Part shown: positions 53,401 to 62,384 of the stretch, one piece after another | Layout: every line of letters begins with the position of its first letter | Numbering within the stretch: the stretch's first letter is position 1 | Source: Bathymodiolus brooksi | Taxonomy: Eukaryota; Mollusca; Bivalvia; Mytilida; Modiolidae | Length of the DNA stretch: 64,000 nt | Assembly (NCBI GenBank): GCA_963680875.1 | Contig: OY804589.1 | Coordinates: 29,924,962-29,988,961 of the forward strand | Direction: 5' to 3' | Translations under genes and position numbers: made by a program | Notes under the pieces: generated by a model | Database searches by the model: none | What the model was told of the DNA's origin: nothing | The model's input: the letters and a program-made list of their open reading frames with translations, nothing else

Positions 53401-55234
53401 CACAAGTTCTTTATAGGTTCTCATACACAAGTTCTTTATAGGTTCTCATACATAAGTTCTTTATAGGTTCTCATACACAAGTTCTTTATAGGTTCTCATA
53501 CACACGTTCTTTATAGGTTCTCATGCACACGTTCTCTATAGGTTCTCATGCACAAGTTCTTTATAGGTTCTCATACAAAAATTCGTCATAGGTTCTCATA
53601 TACAAGTTCTTTATAGGTTCTAATACACCAGTTCTTTATAGGTTCTCATACACAGGTTCTTTATAGGTTCTCATACACAAGTTCTTTATAGGTTCTCATA
53701 AACAAGTTCTTTATAAGTTCTCATACACAAGTTCTTTATAGGTTCTCATACACAAGTTCTTTATAGGTTCTCATACACACGTTCTTTATAGGTTCTCATA
53801 CACACGTTCTCTATAGGTTCTCATACACAAGTTCTTTATAGGTTCTCATACACAAGTTCTTCATAGGTTCTCATACACAAGTTCTTTATAGGTTCTCATA
53901 CACAAGTTCTTTATAGGTTCTCATACACAAGTTCTTTATAGGTTCTCATACACAAGTTCTGTGTAGGTTCTCATACACAAGTTCTTTATAAGTTCTCATA
54001 CAGAAGTTCTTTATAGGTTCTCATACACAAGTTCTTTGTAGGTTCTCATACACAAGTTCTTTATAGGTTCTCATACACAAGTTCTTTATAGGTTCTCATA
54101 CATAAGTTCTTTATAGATTCTCATACACAAGTTCTGTGTAGGTTCTCATACACAAGTTCTTTATAGGTTCTCATACACAAGTTCTTTATAGGTTCTCATC
54201 CACAAGTTCTTTATAAGTTCTCATACACAAGTTCTTTATAAGTTCTCATACACAAGTTCTTTATAGGCTCTCATACACAAGTTCTTTATACGTTCTCATA
54301 CACAAGTTCTTTATAGGTTCTCATACACAAGTTGTTTATAGGTTCTCATACAAAAGTTCTTTATAAGTTCTCATACACAAGTTCTTTATAAGTTCTCATA
54401 CACAAGTTCTTTATAAGTTCTCATACACAAGTTCTTTATAGGTTCTCATACACAAGTTATTTATAAGTTCTCATATACAAGTTCTTTATAAGTTATCATA
54501 CACAAGTTCTTTATAGGTTCTCATACACAAGTTCTTTATAGGTTTTCATACACAAGTTTTTATAAGTTCTCATACACAAGTTCTTTATAGGTTCTCATAC
54601 ACAAGTTCATTATAGGTTCTCATACACAAGTTCTTTATAGGTTCTCATACACAAGTTCTTTATAGGTTCTCATACACAAGTTCTTTATAGGTTCTCATAC
54701 ACAAGTTCTTTATAGGTTCTCATACACACGTTCTCTATAGGTTCTCATACACAAGTTCTTCATAAGTTCTCATACACAAGTTCTTTATAGGTTCTCATAC
54801 ACAAGTTCTTTATAGGTTCCCATACATAAGTTCTTTATAGGTTCTCCTACACAAGTTCTTTATAGGTTCTCATACACAAGTTCTTTGTAAGTTCTCATAC
54901 ACAAGTTCTTTATAAGTTCTCATACACAAGTTCTTTATAAGTTCTCATACACAAGTTCTTTATAGATTCTCATACACAAGTTCTTTATAGGTTCTCATAC
55001 ACAAGTTCTTTATAGGTTCTCATACACAAGTTCTTTATAGGTTCTCATACACAAGTTCTTTATAGGTTCTCATACAAAAGTTCTTTATAGGTTCTCATAC
55101 ACAAGTTCTTCATAGGTTCTCATACACAAGTTCTTTATAGGTTCTCATACACAAGTTCTTTATAGGTTCTCATACAAAAGTTCTTTATAAGTTCTCATAC
55201 ACAAGTTCTTTATAAGTTCTCATACACAAGTTCT

Positions 55235-55421
55235 ACATATATAAATAATAAAAACGTAGATATCAAACTTAGTGCGTCTTTCTGGAATAAACTTCATCAG
55301 GTATGCAAAACAATTGAAAGATTGCAAGGCCAAATATTTTTTTAAAGTTTTCGGAGCAATAAAACAAAAGAACCTAAACAGGATAGTCAAATTCAGCAAA
55401 GGAGAACCTTAGTTTTATTAA
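55235..55421 (-). mobile_element. Dispersed element family 2, copy 2, at the right edge of the satellite
   Basis: Read on the minus strand it contains AACTAAGGTTCTCC near its start, then TACCTGATGAAGTTTATTCC, CAGAAAGACGCACT and GATATCTACGTTTTTATT, ending next to the last satellite monomer. The same blocks lie at 2,330-2,520. Its left end abuts satellite sequence (CACAAGTTCT, 55,225-55,234). Just outside its right end is TATAAGTTCTCAT (55,422-55,434), an exact 13-base piece of the satellite monomer, so it appears to have inserted into a monomer. It would also lie in or next to the 3' UTR of the TRIM-like gene. Confidence 0.6.
55414..55419 (-). promoter_or_regulatory. Candidate poly(A) signal AATAAA of the TRIM-like gene
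   Basis: AATAAA on the minus strand lies 122 bp downstream of the TAA stop at 55,541. It is the nearest canonical hexamer I see in this direction. It sits at the edge of the inserted element, so the 3' end of the transcript may have been supplied or altered by it. Confidence 0.45.
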
Positions 55422-55540
55422 TATAAGTTCTCATCAACATCACTGTCAAGTATTAACTACAATGTACAATACTTTTATACCATTACTACAATGAGTTGTA
55501 CCAGTTCTTTGTGAGCATTGATAACGTCCAGTAGCACAAC

Positions 55541-57241
55541 TTACATATATTGCAGCGAGAAAACAAATGCTGGACCATTCTCATTACATACCAGAAGCTC
55601 GTTACGGTCAATGTTAATACGTAATGAACGCGGTCTATTTAACCCATCACTTTTGGTTAATATTTGACTGCAGTTTTCACCATCAGCTGAAAGTACAACA
55701 ACGTTGTTTGTTCCCATACCAGCCACATAAACTTTCCTATTTTTATCTAAGGCAATTCCCACTGGTTCTCGTAAGACGTTTTCATCTTTAAAGGTCCAAA
55801 TCTCTTGTCCTGTTAAAGTATAACAGTAAATCGTATTGGTAACACTGTTCGTACAGTTAATGGTATCATCGCGCAATGCTATTTTTATGGAGTACTCACC
55901 GGGAATATTGACATGATCAATCAATTTACCTTTGGGATCTAAATATACAATGTGACTTGATGTAGATGCTTTAATAGCTCGAATGGCTAGACGATTCATG
56001 TTGAAATCGGTTCCCCAACAATAATAGCCAACATCTACCGTGTTTATAATGGTGTTTGTAGTGACGTTTACAAATACGACTTCATGTTTGTCCCAAATTG
56101 TAACAGCTACAATGTTTTCTCCTGTGTATGAAACCTCAAACGGTGTACCTGAAAACCGGACAATGTCTTTTTCGTAATTTCCGTTATTAGAACACATCAA
56201 CAACCGTTTGCCTTCTTGATCAGTGAATACAAGTTTGCCATCCGGTAATATGTCACAACCTGCTATGCGGACACTCCCCTTATCCTTAGTTGGAAAATTG
56301 ACAGTCACTTTTATTGTGAGTTGTGATGTAACACCCAGCTTGCTTTCCTGCGGAATCTGCGCCTGCAATTCAGCTTCTTTGACAAGACTGGCAATACAAT
56401 GCTGTTCTGTAACATATACAACACCAAATTTAGAAACATCTTTCACAAAAGATTTCAATTCTGATGGAAAGTCAAGTTTCAGTTCATAAAGGTCATAATT
56501 GAATGCCCCTTTCTGTTTGATAACTTCTCCATCCACAACACTGGTCATTTCGTTCACTCCTATGAAAGTTTGGAGGTCACTAGCATATTTCTTTACTTTA
56601 TTCACATGTTGCCGGATATGATCAAAATCAGTTCTTTTGGCTTCCATGGAAACCAATACATTCTTTAATTGTACTTGTAAATTTTGTTCTACTGACACCA
56701 TCTCTTCAACTGTTTGTTTTTCAATTTTATCTAAATGGTCGTTAATTGATTTGCGCATGTCTGAAATATCAGTCAAAATTATTTTTTTTTGTTGATCAAT
56801 TTCAGAAATATTATTTGTGATATCTGATTTCATTTTTTCAAATGCGGCGTCGATGTCTTCGAGATCTCTTTCTATGTGCACAATGGCCGTCGATGACTTG
56901 GCATTTTTTGTTACCTCAAGAATGGGACGTAATTCTTGGCAATGGCGATGATCATCTCTTATGCACATAACGCAACAAGGAACGTCATGAATCGAGCAGT
57001 ATAATTCGTACTTATTGCCATGTTTGTTGCATCTGTTCTTTATAGATACAATATAACTGGGTAATTTCTGGTAATTTTCTATGGAAATTACGATGTGTTG
57101 TTTGGTTGATGAAGATCTGGCATGGTGCCTGTTACAGTCTGTACACAGGAAATCCTCACATTCCGGGCACCAGGTGGCCGCCAATTTAGATTCGTTGTCA
57201 TGATCACAGATGTCGCAACATTGTGTTGTTGCTGTTGCCAT
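55541..57241 (-). CDS. RING-less TRIM-like protein: two B-boxes, coiled coil, NHL-like propeller
   Basis: A 566-residue protein in one coding exon. Residues 9-49 form a first B-box (C9, C12, C25, C28, C33, C36, H40, H49). Residues 71-101 form a second (C71, H74, C82, H85, C90, C93, H98, H100). A long coiled coil runs from about 115 to 250 (LEDIDAAFEKM, IEKQTVEEMVSVEQNL). From about 345 to the end, repeated GCDILPDGKLVFTD, PVGIALDKNRKVYVAG and PRSLRINIDRNELLVC strands indicate an NHL-like beta-propeller. There is no RING before the first B-box, so E3 ligase activity cannot be assumed. Scaffold or sensor roles in the cytosol are typical guesses for this class. Mussels carry large expansions of such genes, often linked to innate immunity by inference. 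The start is set at the ATG of MATATTQCC because it has a good context (GACATGG). The in-frame codons upstream contain no other ATG and lie across a splice acceptor. The gene ends 307 bp from the satellite. Confidence 0.88.
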   Translation of the reverse strand: MATATTQCCDICDHDNESKLAATWCPECEDFLCTDCNRHHARSSSTKQHIVISIENYQKLPSYIVSIKNRCNKHGNKYELYCSIHDVPCCVMCIRDDHRHCQELRPILEVTKNAKSSTAIVHIERDLEDIDAAFEKMKSDITNNISEIDQQKKIILTDISDMRKSINDHLDKIEKQTVEEMVSVEQNLQVQLKNVLVSMEAKRTDFDHIRQHVNKVKKYASDLQTFIGVNEMTSVVDGEVIKQKGAFNYDLYELKLDFPSELKSFVKDVSKFGVVYVTEQHCIASLVKEAELQAQIPQESKLGVTSQLTIKVTVNFPTKDKGSVRIAGCDILPDGKLVFTDQEGKRLLMCSNNGNYEKDIVRFSGTPFEVSYTGENIVAVTIWDKHEVVFVNVTTNTIINTVDVGYYCWGTDFNMNRLAIRAIKASTSSHIVYLDPKGKLIDHVNIPGEYSIKIALRDDTINCTNSVTNTIYCYTLTGQEIWTFKDENVLREPVGIALDKNRKVYVAGMGTNNVVVLSADGENCSQILTKSDGLNRPRSLRINIDRNELLVCNENGPAFVFSLQYM

Positions 57242-57251
57242 GTCAACGTTT

Positions 57252-57263
57252 CTGAACAGAAAA
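57252..57263 (-). promoter_or_regulatory. Probable 3' splice acceptor just upstream of the TRIM-like start codon
   Basis: On the minus strand TTTTCTGTTCAG ends at 57,252, ten bases before the ATG at 57,241. It has a pyrimidine tract and AG as expected of an acceptor. This implies a 5' UTR exon further right. A possible donor, TTG followed by GTAACA, is at about 57,343-57,338, which would give a short intron of about 92 bp. The donor is uncertain. Confidence 0.6.
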
Positions 57264-57349
57264 CACCGAAGATAAACTATTGCAAGTAATAATGTAAATG
57301 TATAAGAGCAGCCATCTTGAAATATTGCTTTGTTCGATGTTACCAATGC

Positions 57350-57885
57350 ATTTGATTCTGAAGCTGATACAGTTACAATTCTTGTTATTAAACACTTTCA
57401 ATCAAGTCTACAAATAAAACAAAATGCCGTTTACATGATTTTAATACATGGAAGTCTAGCAAAAAAATCTTCCAGAGAGGACTGTGTTAACATAGGATGC
57501 TTAGTAATTACTAGATATAACTAACTGTTCTTATATGAGGACGTTTATATATAGAATATACGTACATTGTCCGCGAATATACAATATATTTGCACTGAAC
57601 TTATAAAGCAGGAAGAATAGCTAGTCGTCGATCTCGAGGTGTTGTGTGAGCTTGATTGTTTTTGGATGGGGTGGGAATGGGGAGTACATAATTTAACCTA
57701 AGGTAAAATTGGCTACGGTGGTGACGCTGCATCGTTTGGGAAAGGGGATGTTTCGTGCATGTGTGGGGAGGGGGGGTTTACATATGTTAACATAAGGTAC
57801 AATTTTTATATATGTCCACACTATGAGAACCGCATACCCATTCATATATTCGAAGTGTTTGTTCGTATATTTTTCAGATTTATTT
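57350..57885. other. Non-coding stretch upstream of the TRIM-like gene
   Basis: Probably holds the 5' UTR exon and promoter of the minus-strand gene, but I cannot place a promoter. A loose duplication with a 94-bp spacing is visible: TAACCTAAGGTAAAATT ending at 57,710, and TAACATAAGGTACAATT ending at about 57,804, each preceded by a G-rich run. Confidence 0.4.
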
Positions 57886-57889
57886 AATT

Positions 57890-58060
57890 TATTGATTTAT
57901 TGTGTTTAACGCCACTTTCAGGAATATTTCAGCTATATCATGGCGACCAGTGTTAGTAGTGGAAGAAACCGGAGTACCCGGAGAGAACCATCGACCATGT
58001 AGAGGCAACTGGTATACTTTATCAGTTGCTGCTGGGAGTCGAATGCATCCTTTTTGTAAT
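57890..58060 (-). mobile_element. tRNA-derived SINE copy, minus orientation
   Basis: On the minus strand a B-box-like ATTCGACTCCC (about 58,043-58,033) is followed by a central block GGTTCTCTCCGGGTACTCC, then GATATAGCTGAAATATTCC and the 3' body TGAAAGTGGCGTTAAACAC ending near 57,895. The same central and 3' blocks are at 7,110-7,200 on the plus strand. No A box is left. Confidence 0.75.
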
Positions 58061-58092
58061 TTACAAAGCTGAGGGGCGTATATTTTTCAGAA

Positions 58093-58440
58093 CTGCATCG
58101 GTGGCGTAATGGTTAGAATCACGAGTGTGGTAGATCGTGGGTTCGACTCCCGCTCAGGTCAAACCAAAGGCTATTTGCTTTTCCCCTGAGAGGCAGCATT
58201 AAGATGAAAGAGCAAAGACTGGTTAGCTCGGAATAAGAATAATGTGCCCGAGTGAAGCGACATGTATACCCGCGGATTGTTGTTTCAGTGTGCTAGCACT
58301 ATACAAATTCAACCCAGCGTGTTGGTCCACAGACATATTTTGTTTCGCGCTATTTCATTGGTCGGAAAGATTTTCGGAACTTTTGTAGCTTGTTCTTCGT
58401 TACGCACGGTCAATCCATTTCGTATCGAAAGGCCTATTAA
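58093..58440 (+). mobile_element. SINE with well-preserved tRNA-like head
   Basis: The head begins GCATCGGTGGCGTAATGG. An A box fitting the consensus perfectly, TGGCGTAATGG, lies at 58,102-58,112, and a perfect B box, GGTTCGACTCC, at 58,140-58,150. The T-arm can pair (GTGGG with CCCGC). The head resembles a tRNA-Gly gene, but the 3' side does not pair with the 5' acceptor, so it is a pol III-type SINE promoter and not a tRNA gene. The following body (GAATAATGTGCCCGAGTG, TACCCGCGG, GTGCTAGCACTATA) resembles a block common in mollusc repeats, from memory. The 3' limit is uncertain. The open frame at 58,262-58,453 belongs to the repeat. Confidence 0.7.
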
Positions 58441-58734
58441 GCGGGAGTTTTAAATAAGAATAAAAGTGGAAAGTAAACCTTTCAGCCAGTGTATTATAAA
58501 GGCACCAGAAAAAAAAATGACGAACCTAGTGACATGATAAGAATATTGTCTGAAATGGAAAAATGCACTTCAAGCATAAATTTTGACGGATGACCATTTG
58601 ATCACTGAAATTATCATAATCGCGGGAGGGACCAAATGAGCAAAAAGGGGGATCAGGAATTCGAGTGCCTGTGGTTGGTCTAGAGCAAAGCAGATCTCAT
58701 CATCATCTCATCTCTTTGATAATTAACTTGTACT

Positions 58735-58801
58735 CGCCTTGATATAGCTGAAGAAATTGCTGAATTGGCGTTAAGCAAGAATCACTCACTCACTCACTCA
58801 C
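58735..58801 (+). mobile_element. SINE 3' end with TCAC tail
   Basis: CTTGATATAGCTGAAGAAA, then TTGCTGAATTGGCGTTAAGC, is the 3' body of the same SINE type as at 7,160 and 57,900 (minus). It is followed by a short (TCAC)n run. It may be the end of the SINE that starts at 58,093, separated from its head by about 300-400 bp of inserted or extended sequence, or a separate 5'-truncated copy. Confidence 0.65.
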
Positions 58802-58995
58802 GGAATTAACCCCCCTTTTTTAACTTTCTGTTTGCATATTTATTTTCAATGAATTTTTTTTATTTCTTTATTATTTAACCCTTTTCTTTATTTTACCTTG
58901 TTCAAGTCCATATTCATACAAACACATGTTAACATCAACTTTCATGTGTCTACTCTATGTATAATTAATCTACACTTTACAAAGAAATCCTTGAC

Positions 58996-59205
58996 GGGTG
59001 TCACTAACGGAGCAGGAACTGCTTATCCTTCCGGTGCACCTGAGTTCACCCCCGGTGTTTAGTGGGGTTCGTGTTACTCGATCTTTAGTTTTATATGTGT
59101 GTTTTGTAGATCTTTGTCAAGGTTTGTCCTTTTGTACTTTTTTTTTTTTTGGTCATTGTGTTGTCTGTTCTTCTTCGATATACAGATTCTGATTACCTTT
59201 ACTTA
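58996..59205 (+). repeat. Mytilid-type dispersed repeat, copy F
   Basis: Starts GGGTGTCACTAACGGAGCAG and runs through CTTCCGGTGCACCTGAG, GTGTTACTCGATCTTTAG, TTGTCCTTTTGTAC and GGTCATTGTGTTGTCTG to GATTCTGATTACC. It is on the opposite side of the satellite from copies A-E and in the same orientation as B-E. The frame open through it is a repeat product. Confidence 0.82.
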
Positions 59206-59313
59206 ACCGACAGAATTAAACAATAACGTTTCCGATTACATGCACTGTAATTTGTATTGTCTATAATATATATTATCTCAATTATTTCTTATCAGAATGT
59301 TGTTTTCAAAACC

Positions 59314-59350
59314 AATAATAATAGTAATAATAATAATAACTATTATTATT
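59314..59350. repeat. (AAT)n microsatellite forming an inverted repeat
   Basis: AATAATAATAGT (59,314-59,325) is the exact reverse complement of ACTATTATTATT (59,339-59,350), with 13 bases of AAT repeat between, giving a 12-bp perfect stem. Confidence 0.8.
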
Positions 59351-59385
59351 TAGAAGAAAAAAATGTTGGGACAATTTTGATTAAT

Positions 59386-59440
59386 GTGGGGGCGATTTTG
59401 TATGGGGCGGATATGAAGTGGGGGCGATTTTGTTTAATAT
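59386..59440. repeat. 32-bp imperfect duplication GTGGGGGCGATTTTGT
   Basis: GTGGGGGCGATTTTGT begins at 59,386 and again at 59,418. The G-rich core stands out from the AT-rich surroundings. Confidence 0.65.
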
Positions 59441-59449
59441 AGCAGATAT

Positions 59450-61050
59450 TGACTGATATTTCAAGAAGAAATCGAGAATGTAACCAAATATTTCTGGGTT
59501 TTTTTCAGAGATTGATTGATCTATTATCATGAAAACGTGATTGTTTCTGTTTACAAATGAAAGAACCACTTGACCAATCATAGTTACACATATATAGACT
59601 CTTTTTATTCCATTATTAACAACAAATCTTTCATTTTCGTTTACTTTCTCCATGGCATTAATGGACTTGTCCAAATTAATAAATACATTTTAGAAATACA
59701 AAGGTCTGCATTATAATGTATGATCTTGTCATGCAGAGAATGGTGAAAGGTTATGGTAAATTCACACTAAATTAACATGGAATAGCATAAGGCTACATAT
59801 TTAGTTCATGCCAATCATTTACACCCCTTTTTTCATTTTCAGTCTGTTTTCCTGAAATACTTAATAATGTGTATGCATACTACTTTTTCAGTGCCAATGG
59901 TATTGACACCTTCCAGTTTTAGTTAGTTTTAAATCATTGCAGGGAGATATATATGCAGAATGGACATGGGAATGCCTGTACAAAATGGTGTGAGTTCAAA
60001 TCAAGTCGAGGGAAGAACAAACATTTGACAGCTCTAAAATCTAATTCTAACACTCTTTGGTTAATTTTCAGACGTATATATATATGTATATATTTATATG
60101 TTTTTTTTCTAAAAATCCATGAATTTCAAAAAATGAACCAACATTCCAACTATTTTAAGCAAATTTAGACCATTGTGTATTATAGTGGGAAAGATATCTC
60201 CTCTAACTGATACATTCATTTAATTCAGAACGTTTCAGATGCTCCTGAATTTTATTTATTAGCTAAAAGCAAATTTAACATTTCTGAATTGTATTGTATT
60301 TGTACGGAATGTCAAATTAAGTTAAAACTTTGTTTTCTAGCTATATTGAATATTGTCTGTGAATATCATGGAGGAAGAATTATTACAACTTAACCACCCA
60401 TATATGTTATAAAAGCTAGTTTGTAGTTGTGTCAAACACATGAATATTCCATGGATATTTACACTTTGTGAAACAGATTAAACTTGGTAGCTTTCATTTA
60501 AATAATAAAATTGAATTATTTTTCCTAATTTCAAGAAAAATATTTGCTTAGACTGAATTTTGTTTAATTGCCTTGATATAATAAGAATATTTTTTTTTCT
60601 ACATGTTTGTATTAAATATTTTCATATTTTTTCAATTCATTTAATTTTTGCTTACATGCTTTTATTTTTTCCACACATGTGTTTCTTTCTATTAAATAAT
60701 TTCATATTATCTTGTACCTGTTGTATTGAAATTAAATTAAATTGAACTTATTAATGGCTGTACATCGCCTGTACTTTCACCCAACAAGTCTAGTATCATA
60801 GATGGATTTTTTTTTAAAGATGATAAATAGTAATTCCCCAGTCTAAATTAAAAAATGCACAATGTCTAAAACAATATTGCAATAAAAATAATTCAATTAA
60901 AACCGAAGAATACAGTATTAATAGAAGAAAAAAGACATAAAATATATCCCCTTTCCCAAATGTAATATTCTCTTTCGGATGTACGCTTGTGTGTCATGTA
61001 TTGCTGATGTTAAGAAACACCACTGATGTGTTCTGAAAGACAATGATTTT
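59450..61050. other. AT-rich non-coding stretch
   Basis: About 1.6 kb of strongly AT-rich DNA with short frames only. I see no conserved protein, RNA or tandem repeat here. It may be an intron of a gene outside the window. Confidence 0.45.
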
Positions 61051-61063
61051 TGATGTTTTGCAG

Positions 61064-61206
61064 ATGGTCGATTGATCGTGGTAGGTGTTGCACTAAGTGA
61101 AACAATTGCATCCCACAAGACATTGACTCTAGTTGTCGGTTTGACAATGATCCTAGATGATTTCCTCACGCAATGTATTATACAGAAAGTATTCACATTG
61201 TTTTGA
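61064..61206 (+). CDS. Weak candidate exon of an unknown gene
   Basis: TGATGTTTTGCAG (ending at 61,063) is a fair splice acceptor. After it, the frame starting at 61,066 stays open for 46 codons to TGA at 61,204-61,206 and reads DGRLIVVGVALSETIASHKT followed by a hydrophobic stretch. I do not recognise the protein and there is no upstream exon to support it. A longer minus-strand frame overlaps it, so at least one of the two is chance. No donor is obvious before the stop. Confidence 0.2.
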
Positions 61207-61209
61207 TTA

Positions 61210-62380
61210 AATTTTCTCGCTTAAATAGAACCACCTCAACATTTGTTTTGAAATTGATTCCACTTCCACTAGCAAAATAAATTCGATGGTTTGTACACTA
61301 TATAAATAAAAAGTGAAGTGATGCAATAAATTTGTATTTATCCATAGACATCTTTCGTATATTTTAATTGATTTCAGGCGTACGTATTTATTGTAAAACG
61401 ACGTATTTTAAACGAAGGGTTGAACGTAATTTTTCATCAAAAATGAAGCGAATGTCACGTGACAGAATTGACTTTGGAACTCTCCTGTCACGCTGGCATT
61501 CCTACTGTTTGAATATCAAATTTAGAGTAATGTAGAGTATTTTGCATAGAATAATATCATATATTTACCTTCGGTTTAAATGAAGACATGCAATCAATTT
61601 AGTACTTTCTTGTTTGATAGACTGACCATACTGTTAATCTCCTTTCGTGGAAACTAAAAAATAACAAAACATAAAATCTTCCTTGTATTGGAAAACAGTA
61701 ATTAAAACAAAACTTCCCTACAAAGGAGACAACCCTTATCAAATATGAATTATAACATGATCAAAATGGGCTCTGCATCATGAAATTTTAAATACCAACA
61801 AAAGTCTTTGTTCAATGTATAAGGTTTCCCACGGGGATGACAATATGATATGATGTAAATTCATTTTTTTTTGTTTAATCTTATTTTATATCAAAGCATA
61901 CGTAATACTAAAAAAAAATATTTGAGTTGTTCCCATAATTTTTGAGGAGAGTTTTTTTTTCGTCAATTTGGTCAGATATATATATATATAAATATACTTA
62001 TTTTGCCTTTTTACATCTCGTTGTACTACATTACACATTCTAAAGTACTCCAAGTATGAATGTTTACTTCCTGATGTTGTATATGATAGTAATTGAGTGT
62101 CACGTTTTCTAACATCATTTGATATTTTTGACATCATCCATGGATCTGAATTTTACCTATTTTTGTATATCTTTATACGATGCTACAGAGCTTAGAATTG
62201 CGTGGTTAGCATTTCTGCATAGAGTTAATTTGATTGAGTATTTTCTTTGAACTCTTTTTCGACGAAGTCGTATACGATCGCTTTTGTAACTACGGACGCT
62301 TTTGCCTAACAATTTTAGAGATGAAAATATTTTCCAACTTTTTGATTGGATAATAATGCAAATTTGGTAAGAGTTCGGAG
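61210..62380. other. AT-rich non-coding stretch
   Basis: No gene supported. Contains poly-T runs and a short TA microsatellite at about 61,976-61,990. The frames open here are short and AT-biased. Confidence 0.4.
61454..61463. promoter_or_regulatory. Perfect palindrome GTCACGTGAC with an E-box core
   Basis: A 10-base perfect palindrome containing CACGTG, the binding core of bHLH-zip factors such as USF, MITF and MYC. Related CTGTCACG sequence recurs at about 61,486. A lone site without a placed promoter is weak evidence of function. Confidence 0.25.
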
Positions 62381-62384
62381 AACC

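Larger units (their letters stand above)
10336..55234 (+). repeat. Giant 25-bp satellite array with higher-order structure (~1,795 monomers)
   Basis: A 25-bp monomer is repeated head-to-tail without interruption for about 44.9 kb. It is made of a first part GTTCTTTATAG and a second part GTTCTCATACACAA. A canonical unit can be read at 10,391-10,415. The first unit (about 10,336-10,360, CACAAGCCCTATATACG) is degenerate and the last stops at 55,234. Recurrent variants include TCATCCACAAG, CACACGTTC, CATACATAAG, CATGCACAAG, TTCTGTGTAGG, TTCTGAATAAG and TTCTTCATAGG. A few 24-bp units carry a one-base loss, for example AAGTTTTTATAAG (14 seen, such as 11,576, 17,448 and 27,694) and AAGTTCTTTTAAG. 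Every monomer contains TAG or TAA on one strand and TGA or TAA on the other, and 25 is not a multiple of 3. All six frames therefore close about every 75 bp, which explains why no coding frame exists. The array is AT-rich (consensus 68% A+T). Function unknown. Confidence 0.98.

Noticed and set aside
10336..55234. CRISPR array (short direct repeats at regular spacing)
   Set aside because: Repeats are contiguous with no unique spacers, there are no cas genes, and the surrounding DNA is metazoan.
10336..55234. Telomeric array
   Set aside because: The monomer does not resemble TTAGGG or related telomere repeats, and unique DNA continues on both sides.
56223..56489. Plus-strand 88-codon frame inside the TRIM-like gene
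   Set aside because: It is antisense to a well-supported coding region and has no features of its own.
57242..57346. Hydrophobic N-terminal extension (possible signal peptide or membrane segment) of the TRIM-like protein
   Set aside because: The extension has no ATG (the frame opens at TTG) and spans a strong splice acceptor. The protein most likely starts at 57,241 and is cytosolic.
58093..58165. Functional tRNA gene
   Set aside because: A and B boxes are good, but the 3' end does not pair with the 5' acceptor and no clean anticodon arm forms. Diverged relatives occur elsewhere in the window, so it is a SINE head.
59381..59674. 97-residue minus-strand protein
   Set aside because: It lies across the G-rich duplication and AT-rich DNA, shows no domain, and its start region is low-complexity.
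60918..61196. 92-residue minus-strand protein
   Set aside because: It has no recognisable domain and overlaps the candidate plus-strand exon. Its C-terminal end is low-complexity aromatic sequence from AT-rich DNA.
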